This document shows positions 44,984 through 52,911 of a DNA stretch of 64,000 bases, piece by piece. Position numbers and translations under genes: made by a program. A model generated the notes under the pieces. That model was not told the origin of the DNA, ran no database searches, and saw only the letters and a list, made by a program, of their open reading frames with translations. Each line of letters opens with the position of its first letter. The stretch's first letter is position 1. Origin of the DNA: JBFHIJ01 sp041596515 (GTDB lineage: Bacteria > Bacteroidota > Ignavibacteria > Kapaibacteriales > UBA2268); NCBI GenBank assembly GCA_041596515.1, contig JBFHIJ010000010.1, forward strand, positions 1 through 64,000, given 5' to 3'.

Positions 44984-45637
44984 TTAAGTATTTCTTAGCA
45001 CTGCATACCTAACTAATCCTGCAGCATTCTTGACTCCAAGTTTCTGCATTAGGTTGTATCTATGTGACTCTACGGTTCGTATTGATATATTTAAAGTGTC
45101 TGCTACTTCGGAAGAAGTTTTGCCGACAGCAACAAGATTTAATACCTGCTGCTCACGTTTGGTAATTACTACCGAATCATTGCCAATACTATATTCAGGT
45201 ATATATTTTTTCTGCATCAGATTAATTATATTTTTGCTAAATACTCTTTCGCCTTGCACAGCTCTATGGATCGAGCGTACAAGTTCCTTAGCATCAATAT
45301 CTTTTGTAAGATAACCATCGGCTCCTGCTGATACTGCTAACTCTACATGATCTGAATCTTCAAATGCAGTTAGTAGCAGCACTAAAGTATCCGGTACATA
45401 TTTTTTAATTTCATCTATTGCTTCTATACCGGACATGACCGGCATTAAAATATCCAATAGTGCAACATCAGGTTGATGATACTTGACAAGTTCCACAGCT
45501 TCTGCTCCATTTGAAGCCTCGCCCATGATTCTTATCGTTTTATCTATAGCTAGTATTCTTCTAAGTCCGGCTCTTACTACTTCATGATCATCTGCAAGAA
45601 TAATTCTTAAGGGATTGTCTTCGTTAAATAATTCCAT
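44984..45637 (-). CDS. LuxR/NarL-family response regulator
   Basis: The protein has 217 residues. The receiver domain has the acidic pair Asp16/Asp17, phosphoacceptor Asp62 (VALLDILMPVMSG), the switch Thr in LLLTAFED and Lys in LTKDID. The C-terminal LuxR helix-turn-helix (about 155-210) has KREQQVLNLVAVGKT and NISIRTVESHRYNLMQKLGV. It is a DNA-binding transcription factor activated by a histidine kinase. It is the first regulator upstream of the surface locus (208 bases before the S74 gene) and 31 bases after nadE, so it may be carried on the nadE transcript. It may control the surface genes; no dedicated kinase is adjacent. Confidence 0.92.
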   Translation of the reverse strand: MELFNEDNPLRIILADDHEVVRAGLRRILAIDKTIRIMGEASNGAEAVELVKYHQPDVALLDILMPVMSGIEAIDEIKKYVPDTLVLLLTAFEDSDHVELAVSAGADGYLTKDIDAKELVRSIHRAVQGERVFSKNIINLMQKKYIPEYSIGNDSVVITKREQQVLNLVAVGKTSSEVADTLNISIRTVESHRYNLMQKLGVKNAAGLVRYAVLRNT

Positions 45638-45668
45638 TTTTTCGCATCCATTTTTGATCTACTATAAT

Positions 45669-47609
45669 CTAAAGGCTATCAATAATTTTCATCCACCAAT
45701 TTATAGAAGCATCACTTGGCATTCTCCAATCAGCTTTGGGAGAAAGAGACACTTCCGAAATCTTAATGCCATCGGGCATACTAGAACGTTTAAATTGCTG
45801 TGTAAAAAATCGCCAATAAAATGATCTAAGCCATTTTTTAATCTCGGCTTTAGTGTAAATACCTTCAAATGCCTCACATGCATATAAATATATTTTATCA
45901 GGAGCAAAAGAGTAATTTATCATATAATAAAGGAAAAAATCATGAAGCCTATATGGTCCAATTTTATCTTCTGTCTTTTGTTCTATCTCTCCCTTATCAT
46001 CCACAGGCAAAAGTTCCGGTGACACAGGAGTAGCCACGATGTCTTTTAATACCTTTGCTGTAGTACCTTGAAATTTAGTATCTGCAATCCAAGTAATTAG
46101 CGCTTGGATAAGAGTCTTTGGCATACCGGCGTTAATGCCATACATTGACATTTGATCACCATTATAAGTACTCCACCCTTGTGCTATTTCAGACAAGTCT
46201 CCGGTCCCAATAACAATACCACCTACTTGATTTGCTTTATCCATCAATATATGTGTACGTCTTCTGGCTTGAGCATTTTCAAAAACGACGTTCATATTAC
46301 TCTCATCGTGCTTTATATCTTTGAAATGTACCCTTGTCGATTCAGTAATATCTATTAGTTCAAAATTCACATCCAAACATTCGCAAAGCACTTCTGCATT
46401 GCTTTTAGTTCTACTGCTTGTGCCAAAGCCCGGCATTGATATTGCATGAATGCCTTTCCTATCCAAGCCAAGTTTATCAAAAGTAGCACAAATAGCAAGT
46501 AAAGCCATACTAGAATCCAATCCACCTGAAATGCCAACTACCACATCTTTTATCCCGATATGTTTCGTACGGCGAGCCAATGCAGTTGACTGAATATGCA
46601 AAATCTCTTCAAAGAATGTATCTTTATCCATTTCATTTGGCAAAAACGGGTCAGTATTTACCTTATTAAGTAGATTTGTTACTTCGCGATAGGAAAATTC
46701 AATATCCATTATCCTATAATCAAAATCAGGATGAGAACCACCATAAGTGTTATTTTTCATCCTTTTATTTACAAGCCGCTCAATATCCAAATCCGCATAA
46801 CAAATCTGAGTATCAAAAGAAAATCGCTCTCCTTCTGCTATGATTTGACCATTTTCTGCAATTAGAGTTGCTCCTGAATATAACAATTCAGATGTAGACT
46901 CATTTGCACCGCAAGAAGAATAAACATAAGCCCCCATGCACCTCATAGACTGGTGAGTTACGATATCCAATCTATTTTGATATTTGCCAATATACTCATC
47001 ACTGGCTGACAAATTAAATATTACAGTAGCTCCGGCTGCAGCCATGAAGTTTGATGGTGGGATAACTGCCCATAAATCCTCACATATTTCTACTCCAAAC
47101 CTAAGCCCACGGATAAGATCATTTTCAAACAAAATATCCGTACCAAAAGGCACTTCAAAATCACCTATTATTATTTCATCAGAGACTGTATCTCTCGCCC
47201 CTGAAAACCAACGTTCTTCATAATATTGAGACGTATTGCATAAAAATGATTTAGGGATAATACCTACTATAGAGCCCTGAGAAATTACTGCGGCACAATT
47301 AAAAAGTTTGCCGCTATCTTCTATCGGTACTCCTACTATAAGTGTTACTCCACTTCCTGCAGTAAACTCAGCCAAATCAAGTAAGGACTGCTCTGCAGAT
47401 TTTATAAAATCTCTTTGAAAAAACAAGTCCCCACAAGTATATGCGGTAATGGCAAGCTCAGGGAAAAGAACAATATTTGCTCCATTATGAGCAGCTTCAG
47501 ATGCCGCTTCCATTATTTTATCAATATTAAAATCTATATCTGCTATTTTTAGCTCAGGAGAAATAGTTGCAACACGCAATATTCCGTAATCTGCAAGCCT
47601 TATACCCAT
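45669..47609 (-). CDS. nadE: Glutamine-dependent NAD+ synthetase
   Basis: The protein has 646 residues, the long glutamine-using form. The N-terminal nitrilase-type amidase has the Glu (Glu51 in LFPELAIT), Lys (IIPKSFLC) and Cys (GVEICEDLW) triad. The C-terminal synthetase has the ATP-binding loop VGISGGLDSSMAL and the GTGDLSEIAQGWSTYNGD segment. It amidates deamido-NAD with ammonia channelled from glutamine, the last step of NAD synthesis. The response regulator gene follows after 31 bases. Upstream 47610-47922 has no gene. Confidence 0.95.
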   Translation of the reverse strand: MGIRLADYGILRVATISPELKIADIDFNIDKIMEAASEAAHNGANIVLFPELAITAYTCGDLFFQRDFIKSAEQSLLDLAEFTAGSGVTLIVGVPIEDSGKLFNCAAVISQGSIVGIIPKSFLCNTSQYYEERWFSGARDTVSDEIIIGDFEVPFGTDILFENDLIRGLRFGVEICEDLWAVIPPSNFMAAAGATVIFNLSASDEYIGKYQNRLDIVTHQSMRCMGAYVYSSCGANESTSELLYSGATLIAENGQIIAEGERFSFDTQICYADLDIERLVNKRMKNNTYGGSHPDFDYRIMDIEFSYREVTNLLNKVNTDPFLPNEMDKDTFFEEILHIQSTALARRTKHIGIKDVVVGISGGLDSSMALLAICATFDKLGLDRKGIHAISMPGFGTSSRTKSNAEVLCECLDVNFELIDITESTRVHFKDIKHDESNMNVVFENAQARRRTHILMDKANQVGGIVIGTGDLSEIAQGWSTYNGDQMSMYGINAGMPKTLIQALITWIADTKFQGTTAKVLKDIVATPVSPELLPVDDKGEIEQKTEDKIGPYRLHDFFLYYMINYSFAPDKIYLYACEAFEGIYTKAEIKKWLRSFYWRFFTQQFKRSSMPDGIKISEVSLSPKADWRMPSDASINWWMKIIDSL

Positions 47610-47922
47610 TTTAAAATCTCCCTATGCACTGTGTATCATTTAATAAAACAAAGATATAATAAAGCATGGAAAAAACCACACTTTTGAGTCAATATTATTT
47701 ATTAATTTTATGTGTAGATTATTTTATACCTGTTTTTGCTGAAATAAAGCTATAAAAGGTACGATATTTGGGGTAGTATTTTTATTATAGTACGCACATT
47801 ATATGCATGCGCATATTATTCTTTAAAATATTACATTATTCCTTGATGTTGATCTTATAGGCATTGTCCAGAGAGTAAAAAGCAGTGTTGATACGACTTA
47901 AGTTATTATATCATTTGGCACC
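47610..47922. other. AT-rich intergenic region upstream of nadE
   Basis: No gene or clear RNA is seen. ATATGC(ATGC)GCATAT at 47801-47816 is a short perfect inverted repeat that could be a protein-binding site. The nadE promoter should be here. Confidence 0.35.
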
Positions 47923-47951
47923 AAAAAAAAGCCGAATATTAATTCGGCTCG
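47923..47951 (-). terminator. Intrinsic terminator after the FlgO-like gene
   Basis: On the minus strand AGCCGAAT (47942-47949) pairs with ATTCGGCT (47930-47937) and is followed by eight T. Confidence 0.9.
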
Positions 47952-47980
47952 TTTTCATAAATTTCATAACTTGACAAATA

Positions 47981-48484
47981 TCAATTCCCTATGATAGCCT
48001 GTCTAAGTTTTTTATGTATTAGTGGAATAACTGATAATATTTGATCTTCTGACCTAAACAAATTTTTCACCTGATATTTAGGATGGGCAAGTTTTAAATC
48101 AGTATAATAGACATAAGCATTAATGAGAAGTTTACCTGCCTGTACATTAAAGTTACCTGTAACAACACGTTCTACTTTAAGAATCTCCATAGCTTTCCAC
48201 ATTGTAGTCATTGCGTTTGGATCTTCAGGATCATAGTTTAGTTCTTCAAGTACAATCTTTACTGAGTCAATTGGAATAACTCTATAATTGTACTCTTCAG
48301 GGTCGCCTGCAACTATTTCAGTATGCAGAGAATCACATATATCGGAGCACCAGTGGTCAAAGGCCTTGTCGCCATCCATGTTTTGGAAAGGAATAACGGC
48401 CACTCTTATTTGAGCTTGAGCTGGTATAGCATATATTGTTATTAAAAACAATGAAAGGATGAAAAGTTTGGATACAATTTTCAT
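47981..48484 (-). CDS. Exported FlgO/CsgG-like protein
   Basis: The protein has 167 residues with a signal peptide (LFILSLFLITIYAIPAQA). The mature part opens RVAVIPFQNMDGDKAFD, then CDSLHTEI and ILKVERVVTGNFNVQ, and continues with LLINAYVYYTDL. This is the pattern of the FlgO/TolB-N/CsgG-like fold, often in envelope lipoproteins or in the N-terminal regions of adenylate cyclase-associated proteins. The specific role is unknown. It follows the Hpt gene by 47 bases, with a hairpin between them right before the start codon. Confidence 0.65.
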   Translation of the reverse strand: MKIVSKLFILSLFLITIYAIPAQAQIRVAVIPFQNMDGDKAFDHWCSDICDSLHTEIVAGDPEEYNYRVIPIDSVKIVLEELNYDPEDPNAMTTMWKAMEILKVERVVTGNFNVQAGKLLINAYVYYTDLKLAHPKYQVKNLFRSEDQILSVIPLIHKKLRQAIIGN

Positions 48485-48490
48485 AAATAA

Positions 48491-48525
48491 CCCCGTAAAA
48501 GAGATATTAAAATCTGTTTACGGGG
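48491..48525 (-). promoter_or_regulatory. Hairpin directly before the FlgO-like start codon
   Basis: CCCCGTAAA (48491-48499) pairs with TTTACGGGG (48517-48525). On the minus strand the stem ends six bases before the ATG and no ribosome binding site is visible after it. It may be a weak terminator after the Hpt gene (no T run) or a structure that controls translation. Confidence 0.5.
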
Positions 48526-48531
48526 CTTAAC

Positions 48532-48840
48532 TTAACTAATTAATCCTTTATCTTCAAGAAATATTTTAACATCTTGAAAAGATTTTACAAGTTTTGGTTG
48601 CATTTCTAAAGCATCCACCCATTTTCCATCTTTTGCCAGGCTCATGAGAGAAACACCCAAATCGCCTATCTCATTAAGACCAAATTGATAACACGAACCT
48701 TTAAGCGTATGCGCCATACGGTAAAGATCATCAGTATTTTTTTCTTCTATTAATTGAGGCATTTGCTGTAAATCATTAAGCCAAGTATCTACGAATTCCG
48801 GCAAAAGCTCTTGAATGAAAGGATCGTCAGGAATATTCAC
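48532..48840 (-). CDS. Histidine phosphotransfer (Hpt) domain protein
   Basis: The 102 residues are all one Hpt domain: four helices with the phosphoacceptor His44 in RMAHTLKGSCYQFGL. Hpt proteins pass phosphate between a hybrid kinase and a response regulator. No hybrid kinase is adjacent; the nearest candidates are the six-PAS kinase at 52912 and the regulators at 44984 and 20644. The gene sits between rnpB and the FlgO-like gene, all minus strand. Confidence 0.88.
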   Translation of the reverse strand: MNIPDDPFIQELLPEFVDTWLNDLQQMPQLIEEKNTDDLYRMAHTLKGSCYQFGLNEIGDLGVSLMSLAKDGKWVDALEMQPKLVKSFQDVKIFLEDKGLIS

Positions 48841-48885
48841 ATTAAACCCATATATATAGTGATTAAAATTTTAAAAACTTAAGTA

Positions 48886-49294
48886 GAGAAAACGATAAGC
48901 CGAATTCTGTCTTTTTTACTGAAAGTAAAAGAGGCAATCATTTATCTAGGCAAGTCGTCACCAACTTGCTCAAGCAGCCTACCCAAATAAGCAAATGCCG
49001 AGCGGGCAACTCGGCTCTCTTCTAAAGTAAGAGAACTTATTCCTATTTGGCCTTGCACTGTGTGGGGTTTACCCGGCTAATAATGTCGCCATCACCACCG
49101 GTGAGCTCTTACCTCACCCTTTCACCCTTACCTGAAAAAATAGATTCACAGGCGGTTTACTTTCTGTTGCACTTGCCACAGCTTGTACTTTATAAATAAA
49201 GCACTTACTGCCTTCGCGTTACGAAGCACACTACCCTATAGTGTTCGGACTTTCCTCAGAGAAAATATTTTCTCCGCGATTGCCTGTTTTCCCT
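48886..49294 (-). ncRNA. rnpB: RNase P RNA (bacterial type A)
   Basis: Read on the minus strand, the 5' part contains CTGAGGAAAGTCCGAACAC (about 49240-49262), the universal GAGGAAAGTCC core (P4 5' strand). The 3' part contains ACAGAATTCGGCTTATCG (about 48893-48910), the hallmark 3' end. The terminal helix P1 forms between GGGAAAAC (about 49286-49293) and GTTTTCTC (48886-48893). Length of about 409 bases fits type A RNase P RNA. It is the catalytic RNA for tRNA 5' maturation. The region holds no reading frame. Ends are set from the P1 pairing and are approximate to a few bases. Confidence 0.95.
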
Positions 49295-49355
49295 ACAAAA
49301 GCCAATTTATAACTATTATATGAAACGTAAAAGCACAAATTATTATTTTGTAAAA

Positions 49356-50099
49356 TTATGCTTCTAAACTATCAATCATTTCATCATCTACAAGATATTC
49401 TTCCGGAGTAACGATACGACCACAGTTTTCACAAACTAAAATCTGGTTGCGATTATTACGGAGTTCCACAATTTTTTGTGCAGGGATGGCATTATAGCAT
49501 CCGGAGCAACTGTTTTTATAAACACGTACCGCCGCATCCAAGTGCATAAGGCGTATTCTGGCATAATCATTATACAAATCAGCAGGAAGTAGAGTGATAA
49601 GTTTTTCCTTTTTAGCTTTCAATTCTTCTAACTCATCATTTTGGCCATCAGAAAGTGCAGCATGCTCTTTTTCTTTTTCTGCTAATTCTACTTTAATTTT
49701 TTCCAAATCAGCTTCTTGAGAAGCAAGGATGCGTATCAAGTTTTCCTCTTTAAGTCCCTCAGCTCTTAGCTGCTCTGATAATTTTTTATGCTCTTCTTTT
49801 AAAGTTTTGATTTCATTACTGATTGCATCAAATTCTTTGTTATTTCTAACGTGAAACTGCTGCTCAGTAAGTTTCTCTTCCTTGTCTTTAAGATCAACTA
49901 AAGTAATTTTTGTTGTAGAGCAAAAGCTTTTTACTCCCTTAAGTATAGACTTAGTTTCTGCCACTAACTTAGTCTGTTCGCCTAGTTTAAATGTTTTTTG
50001 CTCAATAACTAAAGGCAAATCGCCAAAATCTTCATTCAGCTCATCTAACCTTTGGTCAACAAAAGCAACTACAGCTAAAACTTCTATAGGGTATTCCAT
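49356..50099 (-). CDS. Coiled-coil protein with C-terminal C4 zinc ribbon
   Basis: The protein has 247 residues. A long antiparallel coiled coil (about 20-170; QLRAEGLKEENLIRILASQEADLEKIK-type heptads) is followed by a zinc ribbon with CSGC and CENC. This matches the conserved bacterial family with C4-type zinc ribbon (DUF164/CT398-like) that often lies next to Nif3-like genes. The role is unknown; nucleic-acid or protein binding has been suggested. Here it follows the Nif3-like gene by 20 bases, and rnpB comes next, the usual arrangement in several phyla. Confidence 0.85.
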   Translation of the reverse strand: MEYPIEVLAVVAFVDQRLDELNEDFGDLPLVIEQKTFKLGEQTKLVAETKSILKGVKSFCSTTKITLVDLKDKEEKLTEQQFHVRNNKEFDAISNEIKTLKEEHKKLSEQLRAEGLKEENLIRILASQEADLEKIKVELAEKEKEHAALSDGQNDELEELKAKKEKLITLLPADLYNDYARIRLMHLDAAVRVYKNSCSGCYNAIPAQKIVELRNNRNQILVCENCGRIVTPEEYLVDDEMIDSLEA

Positions 50100-50119
50100 A
50101 AATCCGGCACCACTTTGTA

Positions 50120-50956
50120 TTAATGATTTATAATATTTATTTGTTCTTCTATATAATCAGTTCTACCTGTAAAATATGTTACAGGATTTGTATGTACATT
50201 GCTTTGGAATAACTGGAGGTCTTTCATCTCCGACACTTCCTCAGAAAAATATTTATGCAAATATATTGGTACAAATTGTTCCATTTCGTAATGTCCGGGA
50301 TCTATCAGAGATAATTCACCTTTGACAGCATGAAATATATGATAAGTCACATCTGCTGTAATAAAAGCATCTGCTTTCTGGCGTAGTACATCATCTATGA
50401 AAGAAGTGCCACTACCACCAACAATAGCTATTTTTTGTACTAAATCAGATTTACCGATATTATATCTTATAGGAGCAGAGCATACTTCCGACACTTTCGC
50501 AACAAATTTGGAAATTTCTGTTGCTTTAGGCAATTCGCCAATTATGCCCATACCTCTATCTTGATAATTTTTATGAGGTACTAATATTTTTATTTGCTCC
50601 AAGCCTATTTTTTCTGCCAATATCCTACTGGTACCTTCAACAAATGCATCGAATAAAGTATGTACGCAAATAAGTGCTATATCATTTTTAATGAGCTTCG
50701 TAGCTAACCTGCCAACTCTTTCGTCGTTTGCTATTGTTTTTAGCGGTCGATAGATTAAAGGGTGGAATGCTATAATTAAATCAATATTTTTTTCAATTGC
50801 TTCTAGTATTACTTCGTCTGTAACTTCAAGAGTAAACAGTATATTTTGTACAATATCAACTTCAGACTGTATTTGAAGGCCTACTCGATCACCCTCCATA
50901 GCTGTATCAGCAGGAAAATGCATATTGATAATGTCACATATTTTGCTCAATTTCAT
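50120..50956 (-). CDS. Nif3-like dinuclear metal-centre protein
   Basis: The 278 residues are of the short Nif3/YbgI type without the inserted domain. Metal-ligand motifs are visible: IAFHPLIYRPLK, HTLFDAF, and near the C-terminus DPGHYEMEQF. The GGSGTSFIDD segment is also typical. The family is annotated as GTP cyclohydrolase type 2 in databases, but the physiological reaction is unsettled. It pairs with the zinc-ribbon gene downstream (20 bases), a conserved neighbourhood. The divergent outer-membrane protein gene lies 176 bases upstream. Confidence 0.9.
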   Translation of the reverse strand: MKLSKICDIINMHFPADTAMEGDRVGLQIQSEVDIVQNILFTLEVTDEVILEAIEKNIDLIIAFHPLIYRPLKTIANDERVGRLATKLIKNDIALICVHTLFDAFVEGTSRILAEKIGLEQIKILVPHKNYQDRGMGIIGELPKATEISKFVAKVSEVCSAPIRYNIGKSDLVQKIAIVGGSGTSFIDDVLRQKADAFITADVTYHIFHAVKGELSLIDPGHYEMEQFVPIYLHKYFSEEVSEMKDLQLFQSNVHTNPVTYFTGRTDYIEEQINIINH

Positions 50957-51132
50957 GGTATAAAACTATAGTATTCAATAATTGCTATTAGTGCTAAGTG
51001 TCAAATTACGAAAGAATAGACATTAATACAATCTTTACAATTCAAGCTTCGATTATTTTAATAAATATTTCAAACTACTTTGTATTTGATGTGTATATTA
51101 TTATATTCATTATAAAATATAGGAGGTAACTG

Positions 51133-51828
51133 ATGAAACATATATATATCGCTTTGGTATTGCTTTTCTGTTCCATATTTGTTGCACAGTCACAACAACC
51201 AGGCGACACAGGAGGCACTTTAAACAAAGATACAATTTTTGTATTTAAGTCCCCTCGCCCGATATTTACTTATGAAGATAAAGATGCCACAATTAATGAC
51301 GCTACGGGTTTAAAGTTAGTCTTAAACGAAAGTGGTTTTGGTTTTGGCATGTTCCACCAAAGACAAGTAACTGATGACTTTGCATGGTTTTTTGAAACTT
51401 ATATCTCCGGAGCCAGAAACAAAGACGAATTCCAAAGATACAGCTTTGAAGAGCAACAATACCGTGTACCCGACAAAGTAAACCGAGTTTATAAAATGCC
51501 CATTATGCTTGGTATCCAATATTTTGTCTTTCGTGAAGTACTTCATAAAAACTTCCGACCTATGGTAAATGCTGGCTTTGGCCCTACACTGATTGCCGCT
51601 ACCCCATATTCCAAAGGTTGGTTCGAAGCTTGGGATACAGCAAAGTATTTTGCCAGATTTGGTGGATTTATCGGTATTGGAGCAAATTTCGGCTCTACTT
51701 TAGGTATGTCTAGTATCAATTTCCGTTACTATTATGTACCATTTGGCAGCAGTACAATAGAAAGCTTGAAAGATGTACCAATTGAAAATTTCGGAGGTAT
51801 TACTATTTCTCTGAATATTGGGTTTTAA
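51133..51828 (+). CDS. Outer-membrane beta-barrel-like protein
   Basis: The protein has 231 residues. A signal peptide (ALVLLFCSIFVAQSQQ) is followed by many short amphipathic strands (GFGFGMFHQRQ, FAWFFETYISGA, NFRYYYVPFG) and ends with a strand closing in Phe (NFGGITISLNIGF). This is the mark of an outer-membrane barrel recognised by the BAM machine. The function is unknown. A perfect AGGAGGT at 51121-51127 lies five bases before the ATG, the best ribosome binding site in the window, so expression may be strong. It stands alone; a hairpin at 51888-51918 follows. Confidence 0.72.
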   Translation: MKHIYIALVLLFCSIFVAQSQQPGDTGGTLNKDTIFVFKSPRPIFTYEDKDATINDATGLKLVLNESGFGFGMFHQRQVTDDFAWFFETYISGARNKDEFQRYSFEEQQYRVPDKVNRVYKMPIMLGIQYFVFREVLHKNFRPMVNAGFGPTLIAATPYSKGWFEAWDTAKYFARFGGFIGIGANFGSTLGMSSINFRYYYVPFGSSTIESLKDVPIENFGGITISLNIGF

Positions 51829-51887
51829 CATCGTATTATCCATCTTCTATGCTTTTCTTTCTTCCAATCCAAACATATTTAAAATGC

Positions 51888-51918
51888 GAAAGCTTTCCCC
51901 GGGAAAAGGAAAGCTTTC
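51888..51918. terminator. Possible terminator hairpin between convergent genes
   Basis: GAAAGCTTTCC (51888-51898) pairs with GGAAAGCTTTC (51908-51918), a perfect 11-bp stem. No T run follows on either strand, so termination is uncertain. The rest of 51829-52053 shows no feature. Confidence 0.45.
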
Positions 51919-52053
51919 ATCTGAATTTAAGCTACTCAATATACTTAGGATTTCAGGAGAGCCATGTTTTCTTATGGCTGATTAACATCACAGTTGCAAT
52001 ATAATATTTTTATACTTTAGGTGCAACTAATTTATTTCATAGTCTCAACTTTT

Positions 52054-52836
52054 TTATTTTATATTATATCTTATGAGTATAGAAGTTACATCAGGGAAAA
52101 ATGAAGTAATGCTACCAAACCCATAACTACTTGTTGTTGGATACCAAGCGAAATAATATGAGGGGTATACTTTTTCAATAATTCCTACCCCACGCACAAT
52201 TTTAAAATATTGATCAAAAGACCGCACTGCTTCAAATCTTACAGAATCCGGACCTTTATCAGTATCTACATATTTGTAGAAATATCCTCGAAAGTCATTT
52301 TTAATATTGAAGTGATCAAATTCCATTTCTTCGCCTGCAGTAGCTATCACATCGGAATAGATATACTTGGCAGTCAGTACATTATCATAAGAAGCCGCAA
52401 AAATTGAATCCTTTATCAATAAATTTTCTTTATTTGCTCTAAAACGAGCAGCCACCCAACTCTCAGTTTTATCTCCATAGATCTGAATCCATGTATTGTC
52501 ATACCATGGACTTCCATCTAACTTTTCTATCGCAAATAATTTGTCATCATTTTCAGCATAAAATATTGAATCCTTCCTTATCAGTTCGTAGTCATTATCG
52601 AATCTAAATACTTCGACTAAAGACGCTTCCTTACTTTTATACACAAAATGATGAGTAACCACCATAGAGTCAATACCAATGAGTTTATCCAAACTCCTAT
52701 GCTCATAGACCCAGTAATTACCGATAACATTAGGTACTAACTGTGTACTACTATCATGACTATCTTCGGGCGAATTACTATTGGAACAAGAAAACAATAC
52801 AAGAGCAATAAGTATAACAAATATATTTTTCATCAT
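52054..52836 (-). CDS. Putative lipoprotein of unknown function
   Basis: The protein has 260 residues. The signal sequence MMKNIFVILIALVLFSC ends in a lipobox (VLFSC), then a Ser/Asn-rich spacer (SNSNSPEDSHDSS). The body is beta-rich with repeated YxxxDxxxR-like strands (VRFEAVRSFDQYFKI) and resembles the many Bacteroidota exported proteins of unknown role. The ATG at 52836 was chosen over an in-frame GTG at 52842. The terminator of the kinase gene upstream ends only about 12 bases before this start, so its transcript must either read through the terminator or begin within it. Confidence 0.68.
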   Translation of the reverse strand: MMKNIFVILIALVLFSCSNSNSPEDSHDSSTQLVPNVIGNYWVYEHRSLDKLIGIDSMVVTHHFVYKSKEASLVEVFRFDNDYELIRKDSIFYAENDDKLFAIEKLDGSPWYDNTWIQIYGDKTESWVAARFRANKENLLIKDSIFAASYDNVLTAKYIYSDVIATAGEEMEFDHFNIKNDFRGYFYKYVDTDKGPDSVRFEAVRSFDQYFKIVRGVGIIEKVYPSYYFAWYPTTSSYGFGSITSFFPDVTSILIRYNIK

Positions 52837-52847
52837 AACCACTACAA

Positions 52848-52885
52848 ATAAAAATTGTCAACATTTCTTATAATGTTGACAATTT
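52848..52885 (-). terminator. Intrinsic terminator after the six-PAS kinase gene
   Basis: The perfect 13-bp stem AAATTGTCAACAT (52852-52864) and ATGTTGACAATTT (52873-52885) is followed on the minus strand by TTTTTATTTG. It lies just ahead of the downstream lipoprotein gene. Confidence 0.85.
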
Positions 52886-52911
52886 AGTTATAAAATAGTT
52901 ACATCCAAAAT

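Noticed and set aside
47826..47840. A 15-base AAAATATTACATTAT match to the element at 10.4 kb
   Set aside because: It lacks the hairpin and further similarity; chance is likely in AT-rich DNA.
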